From the NCBI RefSeq assembly GCF_018131005.1, contig NZ_JAFCJK010000008.1, forward strand, positions 1 through 64,000: a DNA stretch of 64,000 bases, in the 5' to 3' direction. The notes under the pieces are model-generated. The model saw only the letters and a program-made list of their open reading frames with translations, searched no databases and was not told the DNA's origin. Made by a program: the position numbers and the translations under genes. Shown here one piece after another: positions 44,131-52,407 of the stretch. Origin of the DNA: Bradyrhizobium lablabi (GTDB taxonomy: Bacteria; Pseudomonadota; Alphaproteobacteria; Rhizobiales; Xanthobacteraceae). Each line of letters opens with the position of its first letter. Positions within the stretch are counted from its first letter, which is position 1.

Positions 44131-46014
44131 ATGGGTCTGAGCCAGGCTCTCTCCACCGCGATGTCAGGCCTGCGGGTCACGCAGGCATCGCTGTCGCTTG
44201 TATCGTCGAACGTCGCGAATGCGGAGACGCCCGGCTATACCAGGAAGACGCTCAACCAGGTCGCCGGGCTGAGCGGTGATTACGGATCCAGCGTTCTCAT
44301 CAACGGCGTCAACCGCCAACTCGACGAATATCTGCAGACCCAGATTCGCACCGAGACTTCGGGCGCAGCCTACGCCGACACCCGTGCAACTTACCTCGCC
44401 AACCTGCAGAGCGTGTACGGCAATCCCGACGAGACCGGCACAATTGAGGACGCCTTCAACAAGCTGCTGACCGCGATCCAGGGCCTGTCGACCAGTCCCG
44501 ACTCACAGTCGGCCCGCATCGGCGTCGTCAATGCCGCGCAGACCATGGCGCAGCAACTCAATGCGACGTCGCAGGGTATCCAGAACCTGCGCGCCAACGC
44601 CGAGAGCGGCATCAACGACTCGATCAACACGGCCAACAACGCCCTGGCGCAGATTGCGGCCATCAACAACCAGCTTCAGGCCAGCGGCCGGACCGACGCT
44701 TCGACGGCGGCGCTGCTCGACCAGCGCGACCAGTATGTCGCGCAGCTGTCGCAACTGATGGACATCCGTACCGTCACCAACAGCCAGAACCAGTTGACTG
44801 TGTTCACCAATTCCGGTGTGCAACTGGTCGGGACCGAGGCAGCGACGCTCAGCTTCAATCCACAGGGCACGGTGACGCCGAATACGCTGTACAATTCCGA
44901 TCCGGCCAAGAGCACAGTCGGCACCATCTCCATCACGTTCCCGCATGGCGGCAGCTACGACCTGGTGTCGACCAACTCGATTCGGTCCGGCAAGATCGCG
45001 GCCTATCTCGAGCTGCGCGACAAGACGTTGGTGCAGGCGCAGACGCAGGTCGACCAGTTCGCGGCCGCGATGGCGAGCGCGCTGTCGGACAAGACGACCG
45101 CGGGCACCACAGCGCCGGCATCGGTCGCGCCGCAGGCCGGTTTTGATCTCGATCTCACGGGGCTGCAGAACGGCAACGTCATCCATGTGACCTACAAAGA
45201 CAACACCACCGGCGCGACGCACAATTTGTCGATCGTCCGCGTCGACGATCCGAGTGTGTTGCCGCTGAGCAATACCGCAACCGTCGATCCGAACGACGAA
45301 GTGCTCGGGGTCGATTTCTCCGGCGGCATGAGCTCGGTGCTGTCGCAGCTCAACGGCGCGCTCAGTTCGACTGCGGGCCTGCAGTTTTCCAATCCGTCTG
45401 GATCGACCCTGCGCGTGCTCGACGATGGTGCCGCCAACCGCTCCGACGTGACCGCGGCTTCCGTCACCACCACGATCTCCTCGCTCACGTCAGGCAATCC
45501 GCAGCTTCCGCTGTTCACCGACAATGGCATGGCCTACACCGGCGCGATTACCGCCAGCGGATCGCAGATGACCGGCCTCGCTGCCCGCATCAGCGTCAAC
45601 TCGGCATTGGTCGGCGATCCCTCGCGCACGATCGTGTTCTCGACCAATCCGCAGACCCCCGCCGGAGACACCACGCGCTCCGACTTCATGCTGTCGCAGC
45701 TCTCGAATGGATCCTACGCCTATTCGCCGCAGACCGGCCTTGGAACTTCCAGTGCCCCGTTCAGCGGCACGCTGTTGAACTTTGCAAAGCAGTTCATCAG
45801 TCAGCAGGGTGAGGCGGCAACATCGGCCCAGAACCTGGCGGACGGACAGGACACCGTGCTCAACACGCTGCAGCAAAAGATGAACGCGACGGCCGGCGTC
45901 AATATCGACGACGAAATGGCGCATCTGCTGGCTCTGCAAAATGCCTATTCCGCCAACGCGCGCGTGATGTCGTCGATCAAGGAGATGTACGACACGCTCA
46001 TCCAGGCCATGTGA
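44131..46014 (+). CDS. flgK: Hook-associated protein FlgK (HAP1)
   Basis: A 627-residue hook-filament junction protein. The start MGLSQALSTAMSGLRVTQAS, then LSLVSSNVANAETPGYTRKT, is the FlgK signature; a helical segment and a beta-rich central domain follow, and the C-terminus (NIDDEMAHLLALQNAYSANA) returns to the family coil. It begins 48 nt after flgE with an AGAGGTGAG site and ends 7 nt before flgL, so flgE-flgK-flgL is an operon. Confidence 0.95.
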   Translation: MGLSQALSTAMSGLRVTQASLSLVSSNVANAETPGYTRKTLNQVAGLSGDYGSSVLINGVNRQLDEYLQTQIRTETSGAAYADTRATYLANLQSVYGNPDETGTIEDAFNKLLTAIQGLSTSPDSQSARIGVVNAAQTMAQQLNATSQGIQNLRANAESGINDSINTANNALAQIAAINNQLQASGRTDASTAALLDQRDQYVAQLSQLMDIRTVTNSQNQLTVFTNSGVQLVGTEAATLSFNPQGTVTPNTLYNSDPAKSTVGTISITFPHGGSYDLVSTNSIRSGKIAAYLELRDKTLVQAQTQVDQFAAAMASALSDKTTAGTTAPASVAPQAGFDLDLTGLQNGNVIHVTYKDNTTGATHNLSIVRVDDPSVLPLSNTATVDPNDEVLGVDFSGGMSSVLSQLNGALSSTAGLQFSNPSGSTLRVLDDGAANRSDVTAASVTTTISSLTSGNPQLPLFTDNGMAYTGAITASGSQMTGLAARISVNSALVGDPSRTIVFSTNPQTPAGDTTRSDFMLSQLSNGSYAYSPQTGLGTSSAPFSGTLLNFAKQFISQQGEAATSAQNLADGQDTVLNTLQQKMNATAGVNIDDEMAHLLALQNAYSANARVMSSIKEMYDTLIQAM

Positions 46015-46021
46015 GGGTTGA

Positions 46022-47890
46022 ATGTCGATCGACGGCGTTAACGGCAGAACTTCCTATATCGGCTCCGCGATCATCAATCTGCGGAACCAGCTCAATGACC
46101 TGACGACGCAGCTTGCGTCGGGCAGGGTGTCGACGACCTATGCGGGGCAGGGGCCCGACCGCGGATTCGCGCTGAACCTGCGCGCGCAGATCAGCAGTAT
46201 CGACGCGTTTTCCGATACCGCGACCAACGTCAACACCCGGCTGAACGTCCTTAATCTCGCGCTGCAGGGGCTATCCGACCTCGGCAGTCAGGTGAAGAAC
46301 GCCTCGACCACGGCGACGCAGACGCTCAACGAGAACGGCCAGACGTCAGGCCAGATCACGGCACAGGCAGCGTTCGCCAACGCGATATCGCTGCTGAACA
46401 GCCAGTCGGGCGACCGTTTTCTGTTTTCCGGCCGCGCCAACGATACGCAGGCAACCGCGCCTGCCGACACCATTCTCAACGGCACGGCGACCCAGGCAGG
46501 CCTCAAACAACTGATCGACGAGCGCAGGCAGGCCGATCAGGGCACCAACAAGATGGGGCACCTGGCCGTATCGTCGCCGCCGGCGACGACGGTGACCAGC
46601 ATCGCAGAGGATGGCTCGGCGTTCGGTCTGAAACTGGCGTCGGTGCAGTCATCTTTGACCGGGGCCACCGTGACGCAGCCGGCCGGCAATCCGCCTGCCG
46701 CGTCTGTCGATCTCGGTGCCGCCAATCCGAACGAGGGCGACAAGGTCAAGTTCAACTTCACGCTGCCCGACGGCACGACGGAGGCGATCGAACTGACGGC
46801 GACCAACACGAACCCGCCGCCGGCCGGTTCGTTCCTGATAGGCCCCGACACCGCTGCGACGACATCGAATCTGCAGTCGACGCTGACCTCGTCGATCCAG
46901 AAGTTGAGCGACACCTCGCTGGTCGCCGCATCGGCGATCGCGGCGTCCAACAACTTCTTCAACCCGGTGGCGACGATTTCCGGGTCCCCGGTCAACAACG
47001 CGAACACGCCGGCTGCGCCGATTACCGGCGCGACGCAACTGTCGGGCACCGGGGACGCGCTGGCCACGGGCTTCGCTGTCGGCGACACCATCACGGTGAA
47101 CGGAACGCCGATCACCTTCGTGGCGTCGGGCGCGACCGGCAATCAGCTCAATATCACCGACAGCGTTCAGACGCTCGCGGCGAAGATCGACCAGATTACC
47201 GGCACCAAGAATGCCGCGACGATCAGCAATGGAGCGATCACGTTGCACGGCGCGGATGGCGCGAACCTTTCGATCTCGAGCTCCAATCCGACGGCGCTGG
47301 GAGCGCTCGGCATCGCCAACAACACGACCGCGACGCCGGCGCCGCTGCGGGTCGGCGGCCCGCCATTCGCCACCGCGACCAATCTGGTGGCGGGAACGCA
47401 GGCAAACACCGTGTCCTGGTACACCGGCGAGAGCGGTTCGGATTCCGCGCGCGGCACCGCGATCGCGCAGGTCGATCAGTCGATCACCGTCCAGTACGGT
47501 GCGCGCGCCAACGAGCAGGCATTCCGTTATGAATTGCAGAACATCGCGGTGTATGCCGCGGTGACGACCGATACCAGCAATCCGAACGCAAGCGCGCAGG
47601 TGACGGCGCTAGCGCAGCGGATTACGGCGAACCTCTCCCCGCAGACGGGCCAGCAGCAGATCCAGGACGTGCAGGCGGAGCTGGCCGGAGCAGGGACTGC
47701 GATCAAGGCGGCGACCGACCGCCAGACCCAGCTCAAGGGAATGGCGCAGACGATGCTCGACTCGATCGAGGGCATCAACCAGGACGAGGTCGCAACCAAG
47801 ATTCTTGCGCTGCAAACCAGCCTGCAGGCGTCCTATCAGACCACTTCGATGCTGTACCAGACGACGCTGCTGAAATATCTGCCGATCTGA
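46022..47890 (+). CDS. flgL: Hook-associated protein FlgL (HAP3), enlarged
   Basis: A 622-residue flagellin-like junction protein, about twice E. coli FlgL (317). The N-terminal coil includes NLRNQLNDLTTQLASGRVST and NVNTRLNVLNLALQGLSDLG; the C-terminal coil has EVATKILALQTSLQASYQTT and ends LYQTTLLKYLPI. The middle is filled by beta-rich inserts; one (residues about 336-433) is the same module as in FlgE. It follows flgK by 7 nt and ends before a bidirectional terminator. Confidence 0.92.
   Translation: MSIDGVNGRTSYIGSAIINLRNQLNDLTTQLASGRVSTTYAGQGPDRGFALNLRAQISSIDAFSDTATNVNTRLNVLNLALQGLSDLGSQVKNASTTATQTLNENGQTSGQITAQAAFANAISLLNSQSGDRFLFSGRANDTQATAPADTILNGTATQAGLKQLIDERRQADQGTNKMGHLAVSSPPATTVTSIAEDGSAFGLKLASVQSSLTGATVTQPAGNPPAASVDLGAANPNEGDKVKFNFTLPDGTTEAIELTATNTNPPPAGSFLIGPDTAATTSNLQSTLTSSIQKLSDTSLVAASAIAASNNFFNPVATISGSPVNNANTPAAPITGATQLSGTGDALATGFAVGDTITVNGTPITFVASGATGNQLNITDSVQTLAAKIDQITGTKNAATISNGAITLHGADGANLSISSSNPTALGALGIANNTTATPAPLRVGGPPFATATNLVAGTQANTVSWYTGESGSDSARGTAIAQVDQSITVQYGARANEQAFRYELQNIAVYAAVTTDTSNPNASAQVTALAQRITANLSPQTGQQQIQDVQAELAGAGTAIKAATDRQTQLKGMAQTMLDSIEGINQDEVATKILALQTSLQASYQTTSMLYQTTLLKYLPI
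47027..47320 (+). repeat. Inserted module shared with FlgE (copy in flgL)
   Basis: Encodes GDTITVNGTPITFVASGATG and flanks, the counterpart of 42985-43287 in flgE. Most differences are at third codon positions, so recombination between the two genes or recent duplication is plausible. Confidence 0.85.
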
Positions 47891-47921
47891 CGGCCGCGGA
47901 ATTTTCAAGGCGCCGAAGATG

Positions 47922-47949
47922 AAAAAGGCCTCCGCTTGGAGGCCTTTTT
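47922..47949. terminator. Bidirectional terminator between flgL and flbT
   Basis: AAAAAGGCCTCC pairs with GGAGGCCTTTTT around GCTT and lies between two convergent genes. Confidence 0.85.
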
Positions 47950-47968
47950 GCATCCCGTAGCGAAACGC

Positions 47969-48400
47969 TCACGCCGACTTGCGGGCGTCCGCCTGTGCGG
48001 ATGCCTGTAGGCGGCGTGCGTTTTCGATCACCTTTTCCTCGTGACTGATCAGTTTCTTCGATTCCTTCAGCGCGTGATAGAGGTCGCCGTTGAGGATGAG
48101 ATTGTTGATGCCTTCGATGAACGGCCAAGCGCTCGGCATCGCCACAAGGATGTCGCGCACCAGGCTGAAATAGGTCGGATGGTGTGCCATCGGATCGGGC
48201 GACAGATACATCAATTGCACGGCAAGATAGATCAGCTTTGCCGGCGTATCGGCGGTCTCAGGCGTCAGGATGTCCTTTTCGCGCAGGATCGGAATCCGGT
48301 CGCCGTCGATCAGGAGACGGGCGCGCTGATCGGTGTTGGTGATCACGCAATTGCCGACGATGATGCGCTCGTTCGGTTTGAGTTCGACCTTCAAAGCCAT
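47969..48400 (-). CDS. flbT: Flagellin translation regulator FlbT
   Basis: A 143-residue FlbT protein. The typical ELKPNERIIVGNCVITNTDQ, DILTPETADTPAKLIYLAVQ and PSAWPFIEGINNLILNGDLY stretches are present. In Caulobacter FlbT binds the 5' leader of flagellin mRNA and destabilises it until the hook is complete; FlaF (50202) antagonises it or aids secretion. A good AAAGGAG site precedes the ATG. The gene is divergent from fliC, and the leader of its likely target begins in the shared region. Confidence 0.95.
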   Translation of the reverse strand: MALKVELKPNERIIVGNCVITNTDQRARLLIDGDRIPILREKDILTPETADTPAKLIYLAVQLMYLSPDPMAHHPTYFSLVRDILVAMPSAWPFIEGINNLILNGDLYHALKESKKLISHEEKVIENARRLQASAQADARKSA

Positions 48401-48769
48401 GCCCGTTCTCCTTTGCCGCCAGTTGCGCGAGGTTTCGTTGCAGCAAATCGCACATGATCCCGGCTCGGCTTAGCAGTCGCCGCCGCGACCGAGGGCCGAT
48501 GCGACAGCGATCCTTTCCGATCATGGTTAACTATTGGTAAACGCCGCGGACCGGGATGTCGCTGAGGCTCCGAGAATGTGCAGCGAGATCAGTAGTTTTT
48601 CCGACGGACTTCATCCGGTCGAAGCAATTTTATTCTCTCGCATTTGAATTAAACGCCTTCTCGTAGATTGGTTTTTTCTTCGGGCGTCGCCGCGAGGATC
48701 GGCCGTCCGCCCGATCAGAAAGGATTGGAGCGGTTCATTCCCTCAGTTTCACACCAGAAAGGTATGAAA
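48401..48769. promoter_or_regulatory. flbT-fliC divergent control region with CtrA-like site and long fliC leader
   Basis: 369 nt. TTAACTATTGGTAAAC at 48527-48542 is a CtrA-like box (second half TAAA instead of TTAA). No TGGCAC-N5-TTGC motif was found, so the fliC promoter class is unclear. The AT-rich stretch 48590-48680 and the rest up to 48769 could form the fliC leader where FlbT would act. The start of fliC is the ATG at 48770, 7 nt after AGAAAGG; an ATG at 48764 is too close to that site. Confidence 0.5.
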
Positions 48770-49993
48770 ATGTCTGATATCGTTCTCTCCGCTTCCGTCC
48801 GTCAGAACCTCCTCTCCCTGCAGTCAACCGCCGATCTGCTCTCCACAACGCAGAACCGCCTTGCCACTGGCAAGAAGGTGAACACGGCGCTCGACAATCC
48901 AACCAACTTCTTCACCGCGCAATCGCTGGACAATCGTGCCAGCGACATCAACAACCTGCTCGACGGAATCGGCAACGGCGTGCAGATCCTGCAGGCCGCC
49001 AACACCGGCATCACTTCGCTGCAGAAGCTTGTCGACACCGCGAAGTCGATCGCAAACCAGGTGCTGCAGAGTCCCGTGGGCTACTCGAGCAAGGCCAATG
49101 TCGACGTTACCGGTACCGGGACCGGCACCGGCACCACGGTCGCGACCGACCTCAATGCCGGCAAGCTCGGCGGCGCCGTCCTGACCTTCAAGACGGCGAC
49201 CGGCTCGCTGGCGGTGACCATCGGCTCGACCTTCTCGACCGGCAGCGGGACCGCGACCGTCAAGACGCTCGACCAGTTGAACAGCGTGCTGGCGTCCAAC
49301 GGCGTTGCCGTGACCGCCTCGCTGTCCTCGACGGCTGATACGCTGACGTTCACCTCGACCAACGACGCGGCGAGCCAGACCATCACCAAGACGGGGAATG
49401 CGCCGACCGGTGAAGGCGTCGACATCTCGGCGGCCACCGCCACCGTCGGTACGGTGAATGCCGCTGTGGCCGACCCGACCTCGCAGGCCACCCGCGCCAA
49501 CCTGGTCAGTCAGTACAACGTCGTGATCCAGCAGATCACCACGACCGCGCAGGATGCGTCCTTCAACGGCGTCAACCTCTTGAACGGCGACAACCTCAAG
49601 CTGGTGTTCAACGAGACCGGTAAGTCGACCCTGAACGTTCAGGGCGTCACCTTCGATGCCGCAGGCCTCGGCCTCGGCTCGCTGACGGCAGCGACCGACT
49701 TCCTCGACAGCACCTCGGCCAACAGCATCATCTCGAAGCTGAGCAATGCGTCGAGCACGCTGCGGTCGGAAGCCTCCGCGCTGGGTTCAAACCTGTCGGT
49801 GGTGCAGATTCGCCAGGACTTCTCCAAGAACCTGATCAACGTGCTGCAGACCGGCTCGTCCAACCTGACGCTCGCCGACACCAACGAGGAAGCGGCCAAC
49901 AGCCAGGCGCTGTCGACCCGCCAGTCGATCGCGGTGTCTGCGTTGGCGCTCGCCAACCAGAGCCAGCAGAGCGTGCTTCAGTTGCTCCGCTAA
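48770..49993 (+). CDS. fliC: Flagellin FliC
   Basis: A 407-residue flagellin. N-terminal D0/D1: SVRQNLLSLQSTADLLSTTQ and RLATGKKVNTALDNPTNFFT; C-terminal D1/D0: LRSEASALGSNLSVVQIRQD and the end LALANQSQQSVLQLLR. The middle (about 115-245) is a Thr/Ser/Gly-rich beta domain that resembles the module inserted in FlgE and FlgL. Only one flagellin gene is in the window; relatives often have several. A terminator follows, and flaF starts 208 nt downstream. Confidence 0.95.
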   Translation: MSDIVLSASVRQNLLSLQSTADLLSTTQNRLATGKKVNTALDNPTNFFTAQSLDNRASDINNLLDGIGNGVQILQAANTGITSLQKLVDTAKSIANQVLQSPVGYSSKANVDVTGTGTGTGTTVATDLNAGKLGGAVLTFKTATGSLAVTIGSTFSTGSGTATVKTLDQLNSVLASNGVAVTASLSSTADTLTFTSTNDAASQTITKTGNAPTGEGVDISAATATVGTVNAAVADPTSQATRANLVSQYNVVIQQITTTAQDASFNGVNLLNGDNLKLVFNETGKSTLNVQGVTFDAAGLGLGSLTAATDFLDSTSANSIISKLSNASSTLRSEASALGSNLSVVQIRQDFSKNLINVLQTGSSNLTLADTNEEAANSQALSTRQSIAVSALALANQSQQSVLQLLR

Positions 49994-50014
49994 ACGCCGC
50001 CACCATTGGCTCCG

Positions 50015-50043
50015 AAACGGCGGGGAAAACCCCGCCGTTTTTC
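50015..50043 (+). terminator. Rho-independent terminator after fliC
   Basis: AACGGCGGGG pairs with CCCCGCCGTT around AAAA and is followed by TTTC, a perfect GC stem. Confidence 0.88.
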
Positions 50044-50201
50044 TTGGCCTGTGAACTGCGCGCTGCGTCGGGTCTTGCCGCATCAAAGGCGCAATCGGTA
50101 ACGGCTGCTAACCATATTTAAAGGCGCGGCGCGTACCATCATGCGAAGCTATTTTGAAGTCCCGCGGTGCAAGAAAATCCGCTCTGATCGAGGTCTATTG
50201 A

Positions 50202-50567
50202 ATGTCGAATGCAGCCCAGGCCTACGCACGCACGTCCACCACGACGGCGTCTCCACGTGAAATCGAAGCGCAGGCGCTCTTGAAGGCTGCCCGGCAGCTG
50301 CAGGAAGTCCAGACCAACTGGACTGGTCCCGGCAAGGCGATGGAGAACGCGCTGCTGTTCAATCGCCGCCTGTGGTCGATCTTCATGAGCGCCGCGCAGA
50401 CCGACGAGAATCCGCAGCCGCTCGAGGTCCGCCAGAACATCGCCAATATCGGCGTGTTCGTAATGAAGCAGACCGTCGACATGCAGCTCAATCCGGATCC
50501 GGCGAAGCTGAAATCGCTGATCGACATCAACTGCAATCTCGCCGCCGGCTTGTCCGGCCGCGGCTGA
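50202..50567 (+). CDS. flaF: Flagellar biosynthesis regulator FlaF
   Basis: A 121-residue FlaF protein (AARQLQEVQTNWTGPGKAME, NALLFNRRLWSIFMSAAQTD and IANIGVFVMKQTVDMQLNPD). FlaF is needed for flagellin secretion and balances FlbT in Caulobacter and Brucella. It is downstream of fliC beyond a terminator and 30 nt before a small unknown gene with which it is probably cotranscribed. Confidence 0.93.
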   Translation: MSNAAQAYARTSTTTASPREIEAQALLKAARQLQEVQTNWTGPGKAMENALLFNRRLWSIFMSAAQTDENPQPLEVRQNIANIGVFVMKQTVDMQLNPDPAKLKSLIDINCNLAAGLSGRG

Positions 50568-50597
50568 TCCGCGTATTCCCGACGGAGCATCGTCACG

Positions 50598-50963
50598 ATG
50601 GCTGACCTGATGAGCATCTTGTCGGCCAACTACAAGGCGGTCGGTCTGACCGTTCCGTCCAAGACTCCTTATGTCGCGGTTGACCCGGACCTCTATCAGG
50701 GCACCTGGAGCGGGAAATATGCCAACAACAAGACCTTCAAGATCACGGTCTCGAACGTCTCGGGCTTTCGCGCCAAGGTTCATTACCAGAGCGACGGCAC
50801 CAGCAAGTATCAGGACGTGCTGATCAAGGATAACGGGTTCCGGATCGGCGATACCAAGTTCACGCTGGTCAATCAGGGCACCGCGTTGATCAAGAACATC
50901 GTCAGCGATCCGGCGACGGGTGCAACCTATCTCGACCAGGCCTACGCCAAGCAGTCGAGCTGA
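50598..50963 (+). CDS. Small protein of unknown function in the flagellar cluster
   Basis: A 121-residue protein. After about 35 residues (MADLMSILSANYKAVGLTVP, then SKTPYVAVDPDLYQGTWSG) it is beta-rich with NNKTFKITVSNVSGFRAKVH and KDNGFRIGDTKFTLVNQGTA. No signal peptide, transmembrane segment or named family is recognised. Position right after flaF and before a FlaG-like gene suggests a flagellar secretion or filament accessory role; that is inference. The pattern of alternating hydrophobics over six or more strands suggests a lipocalin-like or axial-protein-like barrel. Confidence 0.6.
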   Translation: MADLMSILSANYKAVGLTVPSKTPYVAVDPDLYQGTWSGKYANNKTFKITVSNVSGFRAKVHYQSDGTSKYQDVLIKDNGFRIGDTKFTLVNQGTALIKNIVSDPATGATYLDQAYAKQSS

Positions 50964-50982
50964 CCGCGCAGCTTTTCCCGGT

Positions 50983-51369
50983 TCAAACGCGGCGGTCGGT
51001 TGCGCGCAGGCGCGTCGGCGCCTCCTTGCTCAGGTCGAGCGCATGGAAATAGGCGCGGCGGCGCAACACCGCCTCTTCCGGAAACTGCTTCATCACCTGG
51101 CTGGTGCGATTGTCCACAACCCGGTAGACGATCGAGGCCGCGTCGCGGTCGATGATTACCTGGTTCGACACCGACGCAGCCTGATTTGCCGCCGACGCGT
51201 TGACGGCATTCGGATCGATTGTCACGCGCACGCTCGGCTCCGGAGCGGTGACGCTCTGGCTTGCCGGCAGTTCGGTCGCAACCGCCTTCTGCGCCGTTTC
51301 GCTCGCGGGAGAAACCATCGGCGCTGCAACCGGTGCCCCCACCGGTTTGATGTTGAAGTCCGTACTCAT
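50983..51369 (-). CDS. FlaG-like flagellar protein
   Basis: A 128-residue protein. The first 75 residues are Ala/Pro/Ser-rich and disordered; the second half (NQVIIDRDAASIVYRVVDNR, then TSQVMKQFPEEAVLRRRAYF) fits the FlaG pattern: a beta hairpin followed by (I/F)P-x-E-x2. FlaG is thought to affect filament length. GGAGGCTGCC before the ATG is a strong ribosome site. It is convergent with the unknown gene (19 nt) and 164 nt downstream of the flgN-like gene on the same strand. Confidence 0.6.
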   Translation of the reverse strand: MSTDFNIKPVGAPVAAPMVSPASETAQKAVATELPASQSVTAPEPSVRVTIDPNAVNASAANQAASVSNQVIIDRDAASIVYRVVDNRTSQVMKQFPEEAVLRRRAYFHALDLSKEAPTRLRATDRRV

Positions 51370-51533
51370 GGCAGCCTCCTAGTGCGCAGGCACTAGCTTT
51401 GCTTGAGTCAAACCCCAACCCCTCACGATCCGCAACTATAGGGACCACCTCTCAATATGCTGTTAGGGAACGCGCTGAACACCGCGCTGACGCGCTTGCG
51501 CCGAATTGATGAAAATTGCAGCTAACCGCACAC

Positions 51534-52031
51534 TCAGAGCGAGCGGCTGACGGCGAGCGGCGTCATGTTGCGCGGGCCCGGCGCCGCGCGCTGTCCGGTT
51601 GCCGTATACGTATTCGGGATGTTGCGGCGCTGGATCTCGGTGTTGACACCACGCACAATGCCCTCCGAGACGGCGTGGGCCGTGGCCAGCACGGTCAGAT
51701 TGACCTGAAGCATGGCGCGGAACGTGTCGTGATGACGGCGCAACGTCTCCAGCAGTTCTGGAGATGTCTGCGACAGCATCTTGTGCGCGGCCTTCAGATT
51801 TTCCACCACGACCATGTAGCGGCGCGACAGTTCGGATTTCCGTCCCTCGAGCTGCATTCCCTCGCGCACCTTCCCCGCGCGCACCAATTCGGTCTCGTGC
51901 TCGATGATGCCAAGCAGCGCGCTCATCACCTCGATGAGCTCTTCCGCGAGCTTGCGAATCTCCGGAGGCGTCGACGCCGCGGGGCGTGGGGCGGGGGCGG
52001 TCGTTGGCCGCTGCTGGGGACGCTGGTTCAT
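51534..52031 (-). CDS. flgN: FlgN-like flagellar chaperone
   Basis: A 165-residue helical protein. Residues about 22-120 form the long helices of FlgN chaperones (LAEELIEVMSALLGIIEHET, then RKSELSRRYMVVVENLKAAH), with disordered Pro/Ala-rich N-terminal and Arg/Pro-rich C-terminal tails. FlgN escorts FlgK and FlgL to the export gate. It is 22 nt after flgJ in the flgI-flgJ-flgN operon; sequence conservation of FlgN is low, so context carries weight. Confidence 0.65.
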   Translation of the reverse strand: MNQRPQQRPTTAPAPRPAASTPPEIRKLAEELIEVMSALLGIIEHETELVRAGKVREGMQLEGRKSELSRRYMVVVENLKAAHKMLSQTSPELLETLRRHHDTFRAMLQVNLTVLATAHAVSEGIVRGVNTEIQRRNIPNTYTATGQRAAPGPRNMTPLAVSRSL

Positions 52032-52053
52032 CTCACGCTTCTCCGTCAGGCAT

Positions 52054-52407
52054 TCAACTGGCGCGGTTCGCTTGCTGCAGGATCAGCGTGCGGAACACTT
52101 CGTTGGAAATGCCGACGCCGCCTGCCTTGGCGAAGTTTTTCGAATATTGGTCGGTGAGCATGGATCGCCACGCACCGGTGCCGGGCGTGTCGCCGAACGG
52201 GCCTTCGCCCTTCAGGCCGCTCGTCATTTGCGAGAACATCGAGTTCAGGAACATCGCCTCGAAGTCGGTCGCCGTCGACTTCGCCTTGGCCTGTACTTCC
52301 GGCGACACCTTCTTCAGCGCATCCTGGAGCAGCGGGTCGGGACGGCCGTTGAACAGCGGCATCACCGCCTTGTTCGGCATGCCAGCGGAGTTGATCATGC
52401 TGTCCAT
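52054..52407 (-). CDS. flgJ: Rod-binding FlgJ N-domain protein (CheL-like)
   Basis: A 117-residue protein equal to the rod-binding domain of FlgJ without the C-terminal muramidase, the usual form in Alphaproteobacteria. Key stretch: STATDFEAMFLNSMFSQMTS, followed by TGAWRSMLTDQYSKNFAKAG and a GIS-x-E end. The ATG overlaps the flgI stop (TGATG), so the genes are translationally coupled; a GTG one codon upstream is an alternative. Confidence 0.88.
   Translation of the reverse strand: MDSMINSAGMPNKAVMPLFNGRPDPLLQDALKKVSPEVQAKAKSTATDFEAMFLNSMFSQMTSGLKGEGPFGDTPGTGAWRSMLTDQYSKNFAKAGGVGISNEVFRTLILQQANRAS

Noticed and set aside
50045..50059. TGGCCT-N5-CTGCG as a sigma-54 promoter for flaF
   Set aside because: Spacing is right but three consensus bases fail, and it lies directly behind the fliC terminator, 143 nt from flaF.
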